Shown here piece after piece: positions 26,037-35,002 of a stretch of 64,000 nt of DNA. Both the position numbers and the translations under genes were made by a program. How positions within the stretch are numbered: the first letter of the stretch is position 1; each line of letters opens with the position of its first letter. The DNA is from Paenibacillus ihumii. GTDB taxonomy: Bacteria > Bacillota > Bacilli > Paenibacillales > Paenibacillaceae. The stretch is taken from contig NZ_LN884299.1 of assembly GCF_001403875.1 (NCBI RefSeq), positions 1,612,117 to 1,676,116 on the forward strand, in the 5' to 3' direction. Under the pieces are notes generated by a model. It was not told the DNA's origin. It saw nothing but the letters and a program-made list of their open reading frames with translations, and made no database searches.

Positions 26037-27458
26037 ATGACGATTACATGTGATGTAGCGGTACTGGGCGGGGGAACCGGGGGGTATGTAGCTGCGATTC
26101 GCGCGGCTCAGCTCGGCAAGCAAGTGATTATCATCGAGCAGGACAAGCTGGGGGGAACATGCCTTCACCGGGGCTGTATTCCGAGCAAGGCGCTGCTGCG
26201 AAGTGCGGAGCTGTACTCTCAGATGAAGGACAGCGCAAGCTACGGCATTGAGACAAAAGGATTATCCCTTGTGTTTCCGAAGGTACAGGAAAGAAAACAG
26301 GGCATCGTGGATCAGCTCCATCAGGGAGTTCAATATTTGATGCGTAAACATAAAATCGAGGTTATTTATGGAAAAGGGCGGGTGATCGGCCCGTCGATCT
26401 TCTCTCCGAAGAGCGGCGCGGTCGCTGTTGAGCTGCATGACGGGGAAATGGAAACGATCGTGCCTGGTCATCTGATCATTGCGACTGGATCGCGTCCTCG
26501 CGTCCTTCCGGGGCTTGAACCCGATGGCAGGCACGTGCTGAGCAGCGATGAAGCGCTGCTGCTTGAGGAGCTGCCGGCTTCCATGCTCATTGTTGGCGGC
26601 GGGGTAATCGGCGTGGAATGGGCTTCCCTGCTCCATGACTTCGGAGTCAAGGTAACGGTCATCGAGGCCGCCTCGCAGCTTCTGCCTAACGAGGATGAAG
26701 AGGTGGGGCGGGAACTGCAGAAACAGCTGCAGCGCCGAGGTATCGAAATACTGACGGGATATCAGGTGCAGGCGGACACCGCCGAGAAGGACGATGCCGG
26801 CATTGCCATCACTGCTATTCAGGCCGGCAATGCGGTCCGGCTGCAGGCGGACAAGCTGCTCGTATCGATCGGCCGGCAGGCGAATGTGGAGAATATTGGC
26901 CTTGAGAATACGGATATTGCCTTGCATCAAGGCTTCATCCGTGTAAACGATTCGATGCAGACGACCGAGCCGCATATTTATGCGATCGGCGATTGTATCG
27001 GCGGATTGCAGCTGGCCCATGCAGCAAGCCACGAAGGGCTGGTAGCCGTGCACCATCTGGCCGGGGAGCCGACCCATGGCTATAATGTCCGTCATGTGCC
27101 CCGCTGCGTGTATAGCCGTCCTGAGGTGGCTTCCGTCGGCCTGACCGAGAAGGAAGCGAGGGAACAGGGCATGGAGGTCAAGATCGGCAAAGTTCCGTTC
27201 TCGGCCATCGGCAAGGCGCTTGTTCATGGGGACAAGGACGGATTCGTGAAAATCATCGCCGACCGTCATAGCGACGACATCGTAGGGGTCCATATGATCG
27301 GCACCCATGTTACGGAGCTGGTCAATCAGGCCGCGCTTGCACAGGTGCTGGATGCGACGCCTTGGGAGATCGGGCAGGCCGTTTTTGCCCATCCATCACT
27401 GGCCGAAATCTTGGGAGAGGCCTCGCTGGCCGTGGACGGCAAAGCGATTGGTATCTAA
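26037..27458 (+). CDS. lpdV: Dihydrolipoyl dehydrogenase (E3) of the branched-chain complex
   Basis: This FAD enzyme reoxidises dihydrolipoyl groups on the E2 core with NAD+. The 473-residue protein has an N-terminal FAD motif (GGGTGGYVAAIRAA), the redox disulfide GGTCLHRGCIPSK, the NAD-binding GGGVIGVEWA and the C-terminal dimer interface with the catalytic His in FAHPSLAE. It is placed before bkdAA-bkdAB-bkdB, so branched-chain 2-oxo acid dehydrogenase is the likely partner. Confidence 0.94.
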   Translation: MTITCDVAVLGGGTGGYVAAIRAAQLGKQVIIIEQDKLGGTCLHRGCIPSKALLRSAELYSQMKDSASYGIETKGLSLVFPKVQERKQGIVDQLHQGVQYLMRKHKIEVIYGKGRVIGPSIFSPKSGAVAVELHDGEMETIVPGHLIIATGSRPRVLPGLEPDGRHVLSSDEALLLEELPASMLIVGGGVIGVEWASLLHDFGVKVTVIEAASQLLPNEDEEVGRELQKQLQRRGIEILTGYQVQADTAEKDDAGIAITAIQAGNAVRLQADKLLVSIGRQANVENIGLENTDIALHQGFIRVNDSMQTTEPHIYAIGDCIGGLQLAHAASHEGLVAVHHLAGEPTHGYNVRHVPRCVYSRPEVASVGLTEKEAREQGMEVKIGKVPFSAIGKALVHGDKDGFVKIIADRHSDDIVGVHMIGTHVTELVNQAALAQVLDATPWEIGQAVFAHPSLAEILGEASLAVDGKAIGI

Positions 27459-27630
27459 AGTTGGCTTGAATTTAGTCACATAATCATCATAATCGCTGCA
27501 AAGAACATTTTCTTTTTGCGGGGAAAGGGATTATAATAAGGTTAACCCAAGTCTTAGTACCAGGTTTTAAGATAAGAGCAAACATGTAGGACGAACGACT
27601 TTAGGGTTCTAATCGAAGGAGGTAACTCCC

Positions 27631-28656
27631 ATGAACGCAAAAATATCAATGAAAACCCAGCCTAAGCATGAGCAGCTCGGATTGACGGATGCTGAAGTAG
27701 TGGACATGTACAAATATATGCTGCTCGCGCGCAAGTTCGACGAGCGGAATTTACTGCTGCAGCGGGCGGGCAAAATCAATTTCCACGTCTCCGGCATCGG
27801 GCAGGAGACCGCGCAGGTGGCGGCGGCATTTGCCTTGAATCGGGAGCAGGACTATTTCCTGCCGTATTATCGCGATTACGGCTTTGTCCTGTCCGTAGGC
27901 ATGACGCTGGAGGAATTGATGCTGTCCGCATTTGCCAAGGCAGGAGACCCGAACAGCGGAGGCCGGCAGATGCCGGGCCATTTCGGCTGCAAGAGACTCC
28001 GGATCGTTACCGGCTCCAGTCCGGTGACGACTCAGGTGCCGCATGCCGTTGGTATCGCGCTGGCCGCAAAGATGCAGAAGAAGGATTTCGTGTCCTTCGT
28101 CACCTTTGGAGAGGGCTCCAGCAATCAGGGGGATTTCCACGAAGGGCTGAACTTTGCCGGTGTTCAAAAGCTGCCGGTTATTTTCATGTGCGAGAACAAC
28201 CAATATGCGATTTCCGTTCCGGTGAAAAAGCAGCTCGGCGGCAAAGTTAGCGACCGGGCGCTTGGTTACGGCTTCCCGGGCATTCGCGTCGACGGCAATG
28301 ATGCCCTTGAGGTCTACCGCGTCGTGAAGGAAGCGCGCGAGCGGGCGATTCGCGGCGAAGGGCCGACCCTGATAGAAGCGATGATGTACCGCCTGTCTCC
28401 GCATTCCACCTCGGATAACGACCTTGTATACCGTACGAAGGAAGAGGTCGAGGAGAATTGGAAGAAGGACGGAATACCGAAGATGAAGAGCTATCTTATC
28501 GAGACAGGGCTTTGGACGGAAGAGCAGGATGAGGCCCTCTTGAAGGACATTCAGTCGCAGTTGAAGGCAGCGATCGAACGGGCGGAGAACGCGCCGTTTC
28601 CTAAGCCGGAGGATACGCTGCTGCATGTGTACGCGGATAGCGAAGGGGAGGAATAA
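27631..28656 (+). CDS. bkdAA: 2-oxoisovalerate dehydrogenase E1 alpha subunit
   Basis: BkdAA with BkdAB is the ThDP-dependent E1 that decarboxylates 2-oxo acids from valine, leucine and isoleucine, giving branched acyl-CoA primers for iso/anteiso fatty acids. The 341-residue protein shows the ThDP/Mg motif GEGSSNQGDFHEGLNFA and the RLSPHSTSDND loop. A GAAGGAGG site precedes the ATG. The 172-base gap to lpdV contains a TATAAT (27532-27537) without a clear -35. Confidence 0.94.
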   Translation: MNAKISMKTQPKHEQLGLTDAEVVDMYKYMLLARKFDERNLLLQRAGKINFHVSGIGQETAQVAAAFALNREQDYFLPYYRDYGFVLSVGMTLEELMLSAFAKAGDPNSGGRQMPGHFGCKRLRIVTGSSPVTTQVPHAVGIALAAKMQKKDFVSFVTFGEGSSNQGDFHEGLNFAGVQKLPVIFMCENNQYAISVPVKKQLGGKVSDRALGYGFPGIRVDGNDALEVYRVVKEARERAIRGEGPTLIEAMMYRLSPHSTSDNDLVYRTKEEVEENWKKDGIPKMKSYLIETGLWTEEQDEALLKDIQSQLKAAIERAENAPFPKPEDTLLHVYADSEGEE

Positions 28657-28658
28657 TC

Positions 28659-29645
28659 ATGCCGGTGATGGAATATATCGACGCTATTCGTCTTGCGATG
28701 AAGGAAGAAATGGAGCTTGACGACAATGTTTTTGTGCTAGGGGAAGACGTTGGCGTAAAAGGTGGAGTATTTACGACGACCAAAGGGCTTCAGGAGCAAT
28801 TCGGCGAACTGCGCGTTCTGGATACGCCCCTGTCCGAGTCTGCGATAGCCGGGGTGGCCATCGGTGCCGCCATGTACGGCATGAAGCCGATCGCTGAAAT
28901 GCAATACTCCGATTTCATGCTGCCAGCAACGAATCAAATCATTAGCGAAGCGGCCAAAATCCGCTACCGCTCCAACAACGACTGGAATTGCCCGGTTGTC
29001 ATCCGCGCGCCGATCGGCGGCGGGATCTTCGGGGGCCTGTACCATTCACAGTGCACAGAATCGATCTTCTTTGGAACGCCGGGGCTTAAAATTGTAGCGC
29101 CATATTCGGCATACGATGCAAAGGGGCTGCTTAAAGCCGCAGTTCGCGATCCGGATCCCGTATTGTTCTTTGAGAATAAGAAATGCTACAAGCTGATCAA
29201 GGAGGATGTGCCTGAGGATGACTATATCGTTCCGCTCGGCAAGGCGAACGTGCTTCGCGATGGCACGGATATTACCGTGATCGGATACAGCTTGCCGCTT
29301 CATTTCACAATGCAGGCTGCGGCGGAGCTCGAGGCGGAGCAAGGCATCAGCGCCCATGTTTTGGATTTGCGGACGCTGCAGCCGCTGGATCGCGAGGCGA
29401 TTATCGAGGCGGCACGCAAGACCGGAAAAGTACTCATCGTGCATGAAGACAATAAAACCGGCGGAGTCGGCGCGGAGGTATCAGCCATCATCGCGGAGGA
29501 ATGCCTGTTCGAGCTGGATGCGCCGATCGCGCGGCTCTGCGGACCGGACGTTCCGGCCATGCCGATCAGCCCGCCGATGGAGAAGTTCTTTATGCTCAGT
29601 AAAGATAAGGTCAAGGAAGCGATGCTTCAATTGGCTCTGTATTAA
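28659..29645 (+). CDS. bkdAB: 2-oxoisovalerate dehydrogenase E1 beta subunit
   Basis: This transketolase-like beta subunit of E1 has 328 residues and starts two bases after bkdAA. The conserved LGEDVG, EMQYSDFMLPA and RAPIGGGIFGG segments are visible, as is the C-terminal LDLRTLQPLD. Its stop overlaps an ATG of bkdB (TAATG), although I prefer a later bkdB start. Confidence 0.95.
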   Translation: MPVMEYIDAIRLAMKEEMELDDNVFVLGEDVGVKGGVFTTTKGLQEQFGELRVLDTPLSESAIAGVAIGAAMYGMKPIAEMQYSDFMLPATNQIISEAAKIRYRSNNDWNCPVVIRAPIGGGIFGGLYHSQCTESIFFGTPGLKIVAPYSAYDAKGLLKAAVRDPDPVLFFENKKCYKLIKEDVPEDDYIVPLGKANVLRDGTDITVIGYSLPLHFTMQAAAELEAEQGISAHVLDLRTLQPLDREAIIEAARKTGKVLIVHEDNKTGGVGAEVSAIIAEECLFELDAPIARLCGPDVPAMPISPPMEKFFMLSKDKVKEAMLQLALY

Positions 29646-29662
29646 TGGGAGTGAGGGACGAT

Positions 29663-31044
29663 ATGTCATTAAATAGAACATTGCAGGATGTCGTAATGCC
29701 ACAGCTAGCGGAGTCGCTTGTATCGGCGACGATCGGCAAGTGGCTGAAGAAGCCGGGAGATCCCGTCGAGCAGTACGAACCTATATGCGAGGTCATCACC
29801 GATAAGGTGAATGCCGAGATTCCGTCTACGCTGGACGGAGTTATGGGCGAGCTGCTGGCGGAGGAAGGACAGGAAATCGAAGTCGGAGCCGTCATTTGCC
29901 GAATCGAAACGGCCGGAGCCATTGAGGGCGGAGCCGCTGCGAGCGGCACTTCAGCCGCCGCTTCTGCAGGCCAGACGGCCGCCGCCGCCGGCGCCGCCAG
30001 CGACAGCGGAGCCGCTACTCCCCTGCCGTTCAGACGCTGGCACAGCAGCATGGATTGGATCTGCGGGCGATTTCCGGCAGCGGCTTAGGCGGCCGGATTA
30101 CGCGCAAGGACGTGCTGAATTACCTGGAGAACAACAAGGGAGCAGCGAATCCCGCGGCACAGAATAGCCTCCAGGAAGCAGCGCCTGCCCAGCGCCTGCC
30201 TTCCCAGGCGGTGCAAGCGAGCCCCTCAGCGGCAGCCGTTACGCCAGCCGAGATTAGCAGTGCAGCATCAGTGCCGGTTCGCAACTCTGGCCTGCATTTG
30301 TCGGAAACCCCCAAGATTCCGACCATCGAAGTCGAGGGCGGCGACCGCTCGGAATATTTCATTGACGTGACGCCGATCCGGAATACGATTGCTACGCGCA
30401 TGCGGCAGAGCGTATCGGAAATTCCTCACGGCTGGATGATGATCGAGGTCGACGTAACCAACCTGGTACAGCTTCGCAATAAGCTCAAAGACGAATTCAG
30501 ACAAAGAGAAGGCGTTAACCTGACTTATCTCGCCTTTTTGCTAAAGGCGGTGGTCGGGGCGATCAAGGATTATCCGATCATGAACTCGGTCTGGGCGGTT
30601 GATAAAATTATCGTCAAGCGCGATATCAACATTTCGCTGGCCGTCGGTACAGAGGATTCCGTGATGACTCCGGTCATCAAGAAGGCGGATCAGAAGAATA
30701 TTGCCGGACTCGCCAGAGAGATTGAGGATTTGGCGACAAAGGTCAGAGCCGGCAAGCTCAAGCTGGATGACATGCAGGGCGGAACGTTTACCGTTAATAA
30801 TACGGGATCCTTTGGCTCTATCCTGACCCAGCCGATCATCAATTACCCGCAAGCGGCAATTCTTACGTTCGAATCGATCGTGAAGAAGCCCGTAGTGATT
30901 AATGATATGATTGCCGTGCGCTCCATGGCGAATTTGTGTCTGTCGCTGGATCATCGTATACTGGACGGAGTGATTTGCGGCCGATTCATGCAGCGCGTCA
31001 AGGACAATATGGAGAGCTATTCTCTCGACACGCAGGTGTACTAA
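29663..31044 (+). pseudogene. bkdB: E2 dihydrolipoyl acyltransferase, frameshifted
   Basis: E2 carries the lipoyl group and transfers the branched acyl to CoA. The lipoyl domain (lipoyl-Lys48 in ITDKVNAE) and the Ala-rich linker are read in one frame to a stop at 30086-30088. The peripheral-subunit-binding domain (RYSPAVQTLAQQHGLDLRA, then GLGGRITRKDVLNYLE) and the catalytic domain with DHRILDG are in another frame. The switch lies between about 29990 and 30015 and is explained by one lost base, for example GCCCGC to GCCGC at 30011-30015. Restored, E2 would have about 460 residues. A true mutation or a sequence error in a GC-rich tract cannot be told apart here. Confidence 0.85.
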
Positions 31045-31088
31045 ATTATACAGCAAGTCTTCATGAACCGAGAAAGGCGATGAACCGT

Positions 31089-31781
31089 ATGACGAAATCC
31101 TTGGAAGTCAGATATTTCCCGATGATGGAATACGGAGAGGCCTGGAATAGGCAAAAAGAGATCGTGAAGGCTATCGACGAAGGACAGCAGCAGGGACACC
31201 TGCTGCTTCTTCAGCATCCGCCAACGTATACGATCGGCTCTTCGCGCCATCCGGAGCATCTGCTGCTCAGTTCCGAGCAGCTGAAGGAACGTGGAATTTC
31301 CCTGTTTGAAATCGATCGGGGGGGAGATATTACATACCATGGGCCGGGTCAGCTTGTCGGCTACCCGCTGCTTTGGCTTGATGCCGATCAGGGCATTGAT
31401 CTGCATGGATATCTGAGGGATATCGAGCAGGTCATCATGAACTATTTGGCGGGCTACGGCATTTCGGGCTCGCGAAAGGCAGGCTATACCGGGGTATGGG
31501 TAGGGGATGTCAAAATTGCCGCCATCGGCGTGAAATTCAACAAATGCCGCCGGAGAAAAGGATTCATTACCAGCCACGGTTTTGCCTTCAACATTAAATC
31601 CGGGATTCAGGAGGACGGATTCCGCGGAATCATTCCCTGCGGTATTCAGGAATACGGCGTGACAGCTCTAGAAGATATAACCGGCCTGTCCTTCTCGGTG
31701 GAACAGGTGGCCCGTGAAATACTGCCGTATTTCAATGAAGTGTTTCAAATTACCGAGCTGACGGAGCACTGGGAGTCATAA
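31089..31781 (+). CDS. lipB: Octanoyltransferase LipB
   Basis: LipB moves octanoyl groups from acyl carrier protein to lipoyl domains, the first step of de novo lipoylation. The 230-residue protein has RGGDITYHGPGQLVGYP, the catalytic Lys in VKIAAIG and the catalytic Cys in PCGI. The ATG at 31089 is better spaced from GAGAAAGG than the one at 31080. It follows bkdB by 44 bases, which links lipoylation to the complex encoded upstream. B. subtilis uses LipM/LipL instead. Confidence 0.92.
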   Translation: MTKSLEVRYFPMMEYGEAWNRQKEIVKAIDEGQQQGHLLLLQHPPTYTIGSSRHPEHLLLSSEQLKERGISLFEIDRGGDITYHGPGQLVGYPLLWLDADQGIDLHGYLRDIEQVIMNYLAGYGISGSRKAGYTGVWVGDVKIAAIGVKFNKCRRRKGFITSHGFAFNIKSGIQEDGFRGIIPCGIQEYGVTALEDITGLSFSVEQVAREILPYFNEVFQITELTEHWES

Positions 31782-31783
31782 GC

Positions 31784-31885
31784 TTAGCGGAACAGCAGCG
31801 GCTCGAGCAGCGCCAGCAGTGTGGAACCGATCATGGCGAATAACATAAGGTATACGACGACTTTGAACCATTTTTTTTGCATCAT
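31784..31885 (-). CDS. prli42: Stressosome-associated miniprotein Prli42
   Basis: This 33-residue membrane miniprotein (MMQKKWFKVVVYLMLFAMI, then GSTLLALLEPLLFR) matches the Prli42 pattern: a short basic N-terminus followed by one membrane helix. In Listeria Prli42 anchors the stressosome protein RsbR to the membrane. AAGGAG lies 11 bases before the ATG on the minus strand. The stop is only two bases from the lipB stop, so the two genes run head-on with no terminator between. Confidence 0.8.
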   Translation of the reverse strand: MMQKKWFKVVVYLMLFAMIGSTLLALLEPLLFR

Positions 31886-31963
31886 AGATATAAAAGCTCC
31901 TTTTACATGTACTTAATCTATATGCATTAATATTAGCGCAAAAGAGAAAGCGAGGAAAGTCCA

Positions 31964-33091
31964 GTGGTCAACAAGGACAGAATCATCGCACAATTTATTG
32001 AATTAGTGCAAATCGACAGCGAGACGAAGGATGAACGGAGCATTGCGGATTTCCTGATAAAGAGATTCACTGAACTTGGACTGCAGGTCGTGGAGGATGA
32101 TTCCCGGAAGAAGACCGGGCATGGAGCAGGCAATATTATCGCAACATTGCCGGCAAGACCGGGCACCCACGCACAGCCGTTCCTGTTTACATGCCATATG
32201 GATACGGTGGCACCAGGCAAGGGAATCAAGCCGGTCATCGGAGAGGATGGCTGGATCCGCAGCGATGGAACCACGATTCTTGGCGCGGATGACAAGGCAG
32301 GTCTGGCGGCTCTCCTTGAGACGATTCAAGTGCTGAAGGAACAGCAGCTGCCGCATGGGCAGGTTCAGTTTGTCATTACCGCCGGGGAGGAGTCGGGACT
32401 GCTGGGGGCAAGAGCGCTGGATCGCAGTCTTCTGGATGCGAGCTTTGGCTTCGCGATCGATTCGAATGGGGAAGTAGGCTCGATCTGCGTTGGTGCGCCG
32501 ACGCAAGCGCGTATCGAGATCGAAATCTTTGGCAAATCCGCGCATGCCGGCGTTAATCCGGAGGACGGGATCAGTGCGATCCAAGTGGCAGGCAAGGCGA
32601 TAGCCCGGATGAGGCTGGGGCGCATTGACAAAGAGACGACAGCCAACATTGGCAAGTTCGAGGGCGGCGGTCCGACGAATGTCGTCACCGATTACGCGAG
32701 GCTGTATGCTGAAGCACGCAGCCTGTCGCAGGAGAAGGTGGATAAGCAGCTGGCGCTGATGAAGGAGGCGGTCGATTCCGCCTGCAGCGAATTCGGGGCA
32801 AGAGGAGAGTTTAGAAGCGATATCGTCTACCCTGGTTTCCATCTGGGAGAACAGGATGCTGTCGTGCAGCTCGCCAAGCGGGCGGCAGGCAGGCTGGGGC
32901 TTTCTGGCAGAACCTTCACCTCCGGAGGAGGCAGCGATGCCAACATTATGAATGGATACGGAGTGCCTACGGTCAACCTTGCGGTAGGATATGAGGGGAT
33001 TCATACGACCGAGGAGCGTATCAAAAGCGAGGATATTGTGAAAATAGCCGAGTATGCGCTGGAAATTGTAGCGCAAACCGTGAATGAATAA
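31964..33091 (+). CDS. M20 family peptidase, YqjE/PepT-like
   Basis: This 375-residue zinc aminopeptidase-type protein resembles tripeptidase T and B. subtilis YqjE. Metal-ligand motifs are visible in order: TCHMDTVAPGKG, LGADDKAGLAAL, TAGEESGLLGAR, IDSNGEVG and EGIHTTEERI. The dimerisation domain with HAGVNPEDG lies in the middle. The start is GTG at 31964. It is transcribed alone and ends at a strong terminator. The natural substrate is unknown. Confidence 0.9.
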   Translation: MVNKDRIIAQFIELVQIDSETKDERSIADFLIKRFTELGLQVVEDDSRKKTGHGAGNIIATLPARPGTHAQPFLFTCHMDTVAPGKGIKPVIGEDGWIRSDGTTILGADDKAGLAALLETIQVLKEQQLPHGQVQFVITAGEESGLLGARALDRSLLDASFGFAIDSNGEVGSICVGAPTQARIEIEIFGKSAHAGVNPEDGISAIQVAGKAIARMRLGRIDKETTANIGKFEGGGPTNVVTDYARLYAEARSLSQEKVDKQLALMKEAVDSACSEFGARGEFRSDIVYPGFHLGEQDAVVQLAKRAAGRLGLSGRTFTSGGGSDANIMNGYGVPTVNLAVGYEGIHTTEERIKSEDIVKIAEYALEIVAQTVNE

Positions 33092-33120
33092 GCAAAGAAG
33101 CGGCAGCGAGTGCGTGGTCG

Positions 33121-33167
33121 AGGTGTCCTGATAACTGATCGAGGTTGTCTATGGACACCTTTTTTTG
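33121..33167 (+). terminator. Terminator after the M20 peptidase gene
   Basis: AGGTGTCC (33121-33128) pairs with GGACACCT (33153-33160), followed by seven or more T. The loop is about 24 bases. Confidence 0.85.
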
Positions 33168-33171
33168 GCAA

Positions 33172-34182
33172 TTAACTCATTCGCTTCGTTCCACGGATTC
33201 CCAGATTTCTCTGTTGTGCAGGGCCCCATGCGGTATGCCAATTTGACCGCTCTAGAATGTGCAGGGACTGTTGAATCGTATCCAGGTACTTATTGATTTT
33301 GCGCTGCTCCTCGTCAGCGGGATGATACAGCTCCATTCGTCTGAACAAGTTGTCCATCGTCTCGTGCAGGCAGCAGGAAGCCGCGCCGAAGCGCGCTCGG
33401 GCCATCTCAGGTGCCCGCCGGATCAGCGCATCAAAGATGCGTCTCGCCTCCATGTAGCGGCCTTCATCGTGGAGCAATTCGGCCGAAATGAAGGCAGCCT
33501 GGAGGTGCAGGTGCTGCGAGCCGAGAGAGAGGGGGTCAGGCAGGAGAGACAACAACTGCTGAGCTTCATCGGTCCAGCCTTCCTGATACAGAGCATCAAC
33601 AAGAAGACATTGCAGATCAGTGTCAGAGGCAGCGAGCTTCAAGGCGAGGCCGGGATGGCCCAGCTTTCCGGCCAGGCGGATGAGTTCAGCTAGGCGGTAC
33701 AGGGGAATTTGGTCCCGATCCTCCTCGATTCCATTCTGGCTCAGGAGCTGACAGAGATCGGACAGCTGGCCCATTTGACCGCGATAGTCAACATCCTCTG
33801 AAGCTTGTCCATTTCTTGGAGCCTGCTTGTCCAGGCAATCCTTGATGAAGGAGGAGGCTTGCTCCGCATCGCCCGACCGGATCAGGATTTCGGCGTAGAT
33901 CAGCTGCATTTGCTCATCCAGCAGCAGTTCCTTCGAGAAAAAGGCATAAGCGCTGGAGTAAGCCCCGAGCTGGTGCAGCACGCGAATGAGCAGCTTACCG
34001 CCGCCAGACAGCATTTCCTCTTCAATTTGGTTGCGCAGCGCAGAAGCGATTTCGTCATCGCTGATTTTATTAGTTCTCCTCAGGCTTAATCCCAGCTGCA
34101 ATAGCTGCTTCACAGCCTGGGCTTCTGTTACCGGGGCGTGCTTGTGCACTCTAGGCGATTCGCACAGCTCATTCTTATTCAC
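33172..34182 (-). CDS. TPR-like helical repeat protein downstream of mciZ
   Basis: I do not recognise a specific family for this 336-residue protein. It looks all-helical with TPR-like repeats (for example AYAFFSKELLLDEQMQLIYA and RIFDALIRRAPEMARARFGA) and has no signal peptide or membrane helix, so it is probably a cytoplasmic scaffold. The GTG whose first base is 34182 has GAGGGGGGA upstream and overlaps the mciZ stop (GTGA), implying translational coupling with the FtsZ inhibitor MciZ. Confidence 0.75.
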   Translation of the reverse strand: MNKNELCESPRVHKHAPVTEAQAVKQLLQLGLSLRRTNKISDDEIASALRNQIEEEMLSGGGKLLIRVLHQLGAYSSAYAFFSKELLLDEQMQLIYAEILIRSGDAEQASSFIKDCLDKQAPRNGQASEDVDYRGQMGQLSDLCQLLSQNGIEEDRDQIPLYRLAELIRLAGKLGHPGLALKLAASDTDLQCLLVDALYQEGWTDEAQQLLSLLPDPLSLGSQHLHLQAAFISAELLHDEGRYMEARRIFDALIRRAPEMARARFGAASCCLHETMDNLFRRMELYHPADEEQRKINKYLDTIQQSLHILERSNWHTAWGPAQQRNLGIRGTKRMS

Positions 34183-34340
34183 GGCCGATCCCCCCTCGCA
34201 TGGCCGGGGTTTCGAGATGCGATAAAATCCTTGACCTTGCTGGCCGGGCCGGATTGCTTCTGCCATTGGTTAAGCAAAATGCGGATTTGCCAGGCTTTCC
34301 CCTGGGCGCGAAGAGAATTGTCTGAGAAGTAGCTCTTCAT
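34179..34340 (-). CDS. mciZ: Z-ring inhibitor MciZ
   Basis: MciZ binds the C-terminal domain of FtsZ and blocks protofilament growth in the mother cell during sporulation. This 53-residue protein contains GKAWQIRILLNQWQ and VKDFI, aligning with the B. subtilis core GKAWEIRAKLKEYG and VKDWI. It has an N-terminal and a Pro/Gly/Arg-rich C-terminal extension. AAGGAGG lies nine bases before the ATG on the minus strand. It is divergent from nudF. A weak sigma-E-like CCATATT lies upstream. Confidence 0.85.
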   Translation of the reverse strand: MKSYFSDNSLRAQGKAWQIRILLNQWQKQSGPASKVKDFIASRNPGHARGDRP

Positions 34341-34430
34341 CAGCGGTGCCCTCCTTGTTCGGGTTTGGTATAATAACACCATATGTTCAATATGGACAAG
34401 TTATGATAGTGATCATTAGGGAGGATATCC

Positions 34431-35000
34431 ATGACATCATCAAATGATAAATTGAAAGAAACTACTGTATCTACGGAGCATATTTTTACGGGAAAAGTGA
34501 TCTCTCTGCAGGTGGATACCGTGCACCTTCCTGACGGCTCGGAGGGCAAGCGCGAAATCGTCAAGCACCCAGGCGCCGTGGCGGTTCTTGCCGTCCACAA
34601 TGGGCGGCTGCTGCTCGTCGATCAGTATCGCCAAGCGCTGGGCCGCTGCGAGCTGGAGATCCCCGCCGGCAAGCTGGAGCAGGGCGAGGATCCGCTGGAG
34701 GCGGCAAGACGGGAGCTCGAAGAGGAGACGGGATACCGCTGCAGCAAGCTGTCCCTGCTGCATTCGTTCTATACGTCGCCTGGCTTTGCCGATGAGATCA
34801 TTCATCTCTATTTGGCGGAGGACTTAACGCCGGGTGAGCCTTCGCCGGATGAGGATGAATTCCTGGAGATCATTGAGGCAAGCTTTGAGGAGGCGCAGCA
34901 ATACATGGCAGAGGGCCGAATTTCGGATGCGAAGACGATTTTGGCCGTTTATATCTGGCAGCAGAGGCTGGCCAGGGCAGCCGCCAGCCAGGAGGTATAA
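34431..35000 (+). CDS. nudF: ADP-ribose pyrophosphatase (Nudix)
   Basis: NudF hydrolyses ADP-ribose to AMP and ribose-5-phosphate. The 189-residue protein has a complete Nudix box (GKLEQGEDPLEAARRELEEE, then TGY) at about residues 80-102 and the upstream EIPAG typical of ADP-ribose-specific enzymes. GGGAGGATATCC precedes the ATG. The next gene starts two bases after the stop, so they are co-transcribed. Confidence 0.92.
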   Translation: MTSSNDKLKETTVSTEHIFTGKVISLQVDTVHLPDGSEGKREIVKHPGAVAVLAVHNGRLLLVDQYRQALGRCELEIPAGKLEQGEDPLEAARRELEEETGYRCSKLSLLHSFYTSPGFADEIIHLYLAEDLTPGEPSPDEDEFLEIIEASFEEAQQYMAEGRISDAKTILAVYIWQQRLARAAASQEV

Positions 35001-35002
35001 GG

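Noticed and set aside
26262..27392. 376-codon minus-strand frame across lpdV
   Set aside because: Antisense shadow of a well-conserved dehydrogenase; no start signal.
34377..34388. LexA-box-like CACCATATGTTC between mciZ and nudF
   Set aside because: Only one half-site (GTTC) is correct; the left half differs at two of four bases, so SOS control of mciZ is not supported.
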